From positions 1 through 5,006 of the forward strand of contig JARYMR010000105.1 of assembly GCA_029907045.1 (NCBI GenBank): DNA of 5,006 nt. The letters run 5' to 3'. The position numbers and the translations under genes are program-made. The notes below the pieces were generated by a model. The model ran no database searches, was not told the origin of the DNA, and worked only from the letters and a program-made list of their open reading frames with translations. Positions 3,839-5,006 of this stretch are shown in pieces. This stretch comes from Candidatus Bathyarchaeota archaeon (GTDB lineage Archaea; Thermoproteota; Bathyarchaeia; Bathyarchaeales; UBA233). Numbering within the stretch: the first letter of the stretch is position 1; every line of letters begins with the position of its first letter.

Positions 3839-4854
3839 CTAACAAGCTTTACGCCTAAGCCTATTGTGCGATATTTTGGATGCACAACAACCCGCGATAT
3901 TAAGCTAACATCCTTCTGCAGTTCGGAGAAACTGCCTCTCCAAACTTTGCTTCTTCCAAAACAGAAAGGCGGCGGAAAACTGTAAACAATAACTCCGCAT
4001 AATTCGCCATCACGCTTCAAAACGAAAACTTTACGTGGCGGCGGACACCGATTTGAACGATAATGGAAAAGGCTTAAACGCTTATAATCGCTAAAACTGC
4101 CCTCTTCAACATGCATCTCCCTTGTTAGGCTGCATTCTTTTGCTGGCTCATTCGCATAATAGTTCACTGTTATTTCCTTTCCAAAACGCTTGTGAATATG
4201 CACAGAAGGCTTCAAATCCTCGAAAAGGTCTGTATGCGTAGTAGCAACAACAACCGCTTTGCCCATCAGCCTCACAATTTTTTGAATGTTAAAAGCCACA
4301 ATCTTAGCCATATCACGATCAAGCATGCTACAAAACTCGTCGGCAAACCACCACTGCTTATTGCTTTCCATAAGCTTAGCAATCTTATAACGATACTTTT
4401 GCCCATCGCTTAACTCGCCAAAACGCCTAACAAAAAGGAAGGCATCATTCAAACCAGCACGGCTAAGCAGTTCCAAACTTTCGCTGAAGTTTCTGCCAAC
4501 AGTGTCGATTAAGGGCTTGTATGGTTCTGGCTGGATTTCAGCCAAGTCAATAGCGCTATCGCCCAAATCACTCCGCAAAGCCCTTAGCAAGACGCTCTTG
4601 CCAGAACCACTCTCACCAGTAATATACACTATGTCTTTTTCGCCAATCTTCAACTCAACATTATCATAAAGCACAAAACGCCTATGCTCATCCAAACCCA
4701 AACCGAAAGCTTCAGCAACCGCTAAAGTGCGAGGCGTCGGCTCAGCAGCCGTTTCATAGGCAATGTTTATTATGAATTTTCCTTCTCGGGCATCATAACG
4801 CCTTTTAAAATGGCGAATCCTAAAAAACTCTGTTTTTCGCTTACGCTTTTTCAT
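3829..4854 (-). CDS. ABC-type ATPase fused to GNAT acetyltransferase (COG2401-like), upstream part; frame broken near its end
   Basis: Numbering is from the ATG at 4854. A basic N-terminus (KKRKRK, FKRRYD) leads to an ABC ATPase core: Walker A GESGSGKS at 80-87, signature LSDGQ at 148-152, Walker B with WWFADE and D172/E173, D-loop SMLD at 176-179, and switch histidine H207 in TTHTD. There are no membrane segments, so it is a soluble ATPase rather than an exporter. Next comes the first half of a GNAT acetyltransferase (KVFVLKRDGELCGVIVY, then SRVVVHPKYR) with the acetyl-CoA loop RTIGLG at 329-334. The archaeal family COG2401 has this architecture and no established function. Translation then runs into TAG (3829-3831) after LVRKH, whereas the next frame continues the domain. 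The frame is also open to TTG 4947 (372 aa); that 31-residue extension has no recognisable domain and overlaps inverted repeats, so I prefer ATG 4854, although neither start has a good ribosome binding site. Confidence 0.8.
   Translation of the reverse strand: MKKRKRKTEFFRIRHFKRRYDAREGKFIINIAYETAAEPTPRTLAVAEAFGLGLDEHRRFVLYDNVELKIGEKDIVYITGESGSGKSVLLRALRSDLGDSAIDLAEIQPEPYKPLIDTVGRNFSESLELLSRAGLNDAFLFVRRFGELSDGQKYRYKIAKLMESNKQWWFADEFCSMLDRDMAKIVAFNIQKIVRLMGKAVVVATTHTDLFEDLKPSVHIHKRFGKEITVNYYANEPAKECSLTREMHVEEGSFSDYKRLSLFHYRSNRCPPPRKVFVLKRDGELCGVIVYSFPPPFCFGRSKVWRGSFSELQKDVSLISRVVVHPKYRTIGLGVKLVRKH
3836..3840 (-). other. Apparent one-base deletion splitting the ABC-ATPase/GNAT gene
   Basis: On the minus strand the gene reads GTT AGG AAA CAT TAG, giving V-R-K-H-stop. 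Adding one G (GTT AGG GAA ACA TTA) gives V-R-E-T-L and joins the next frame, which continues the GNAT domain to 3416. The site is a short G/A run, where base miscounts are common. A repaired product would be about 479 residues from ATG 4854. Confidence 0.75.
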
Positions 4855-4908
4855 CTTGATACGCCTAAAACTTGATGCTTTAACAGTTTCTTCCTTAACT
4901 GCTGCAAC

Positions 4909-4941
4909 TTGGCTTTGCCAACAGAAGCCAAACGTGGCAAA
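4909..4941 (-). repeat. Two overlapping, mutually exclusive 7-bp stems upstream of the ABC-ATPase ATG
   Basis: TTGGCTT (4909-4915) is complementary to AAGCCAA (4925-4931). TTTGCCA (4914-4920) is complementary to TGGCAAA (4935-4941). The two stems share bases and cannot both form. They lie 55-87 bases upstream of the ATG at 4854, within the stretch that would be coding if TTG 4947 is the true start. Confidence 0.35.
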
Positions 4942-4953
4942 ACCCAAAACTTT

Positions 4954-5004
4954 GGAGTGCCTTCTCCCCTAGTGGCGTAACAGGCTAGGGCTAGACTCCA
5001 GAAG
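4954..5004 (-). repeat. Nested inverted repeats at the right edge, possible structured leader
   Basis: CCCTAG (4967-4972) pairs with CTAGGG (4985-4990) around a 12-base loop. Outside it, GGAGT (4954-4958) pairs with ACTCC (4995-4999), and CTTCT (4961-4965) pairs with AGAAG (5000-5004). The last two pairings cross, so they are alternatives or a pseudoknot. In the minus-strand transcript the GGGGAGAAGG that might act as ribosome binding site for TTG 4947 lies partly inside these stems. A regulatory role is inference. Confidence 0.3.
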
Positions 5005-5006
5005 CG

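Noticed and set aside
4959..5006. Possible start of a tRNA-Trp gene on the plus strand: CTCCAGA at 4996-5002 resembles a Trp anticodon loop and AGTGG at 4971-4975 resembles a D loop
   Set aside because: With this register the base at tRNA position 8 is C instead of T, the D loop would be 14-16 bases, and no 3' half of the anticodon stem is visible. Sequence to the right and a tRNA scan allowing introns would decide.
1..5006. CRISPR array, insertion sequence or terminal repeats
   Set aside because: No regularly spaced repeats of 20 bases or more, no transposase motifs and no paired long inverted repeats are visible on either strand.

Overview
The window looks archaeal, and the style of its genes suggests a member of the Bathyarchaeia or a related Thermoproteota lineage; that placement is inference. 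The signs are several TTG and GTG starts, GGTGAT- and GAGG-type ribosome binding sites, TATA-like boxes about 25 bases before starts, compact convergent gene pairs, ribbon-helix-helix (RHH) regulators, and an ABC-type ATPase fused to a GNAT acetyltransferase (the archaeal family COG2401).

Left part (1-1051): the last 26 codons of a large-conductance mechanosensitive channel (MscL, + strand) converge on a 61-residue RHH repressor (86-271, -). That repressor gene is divergent from a 147-residue protein (362-805, +) that reads as three consecutive RHH-like units. The intergenic region between them holds a perfect inverted repeat that is a plausible operator. A small two-helix membrane protein (812-1051, -) converges on the triple-RHH gene, with six bases between the stop codons.

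Middle (1052-2574): a divergent promoter region precedes a very short GTG-start gene for a 35-residue four-cysteine protein (1201-1308, +). A nucleotidyltransferase-fold protein with a DUF4037-like helical C-terminus follows (1346-2176, +). Opposing it is a 55-residue helical protein (2202-2369, -) with a strong ribosome binding site and TATA box. Upstream of that promoter, 2375-2542 is an open frame on the minus strand with no usable start codon, perhaps a gene remnant.

Right part (2575-5006): a TTG-start integral membrane methyltransferase of the isoprenylcysteine carboxyl methyltransferase (ICMT)/PEMT type (2575-3240, +), then about 175 bases without a convincing gene. The remainder is the ABC-ATPase/GNAT fusion on the minus strand. 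Its frame is broken by an apparent one-base deletion inside the acetyltransferase domain near 3836-3840, so it appears as an upstream part (3829-4854, possibly from 4947) and a downstream part (3416-3838). Repaired, the fusion would be about 479 residues from the ATG or about 510 from the TTG. This could be a sequencing or assembly error, a true pseudogene or a recoding site. The region upstream of the ATG (4855-5006) holds several inverted repeats, some mutually exclusive.

The genes do not form one obvious pathway. The likely functional links are the divergent RHH pair sharing an operator region and the cysteine-rich mini-protein in one transcript with the nucleotidyltransferase.
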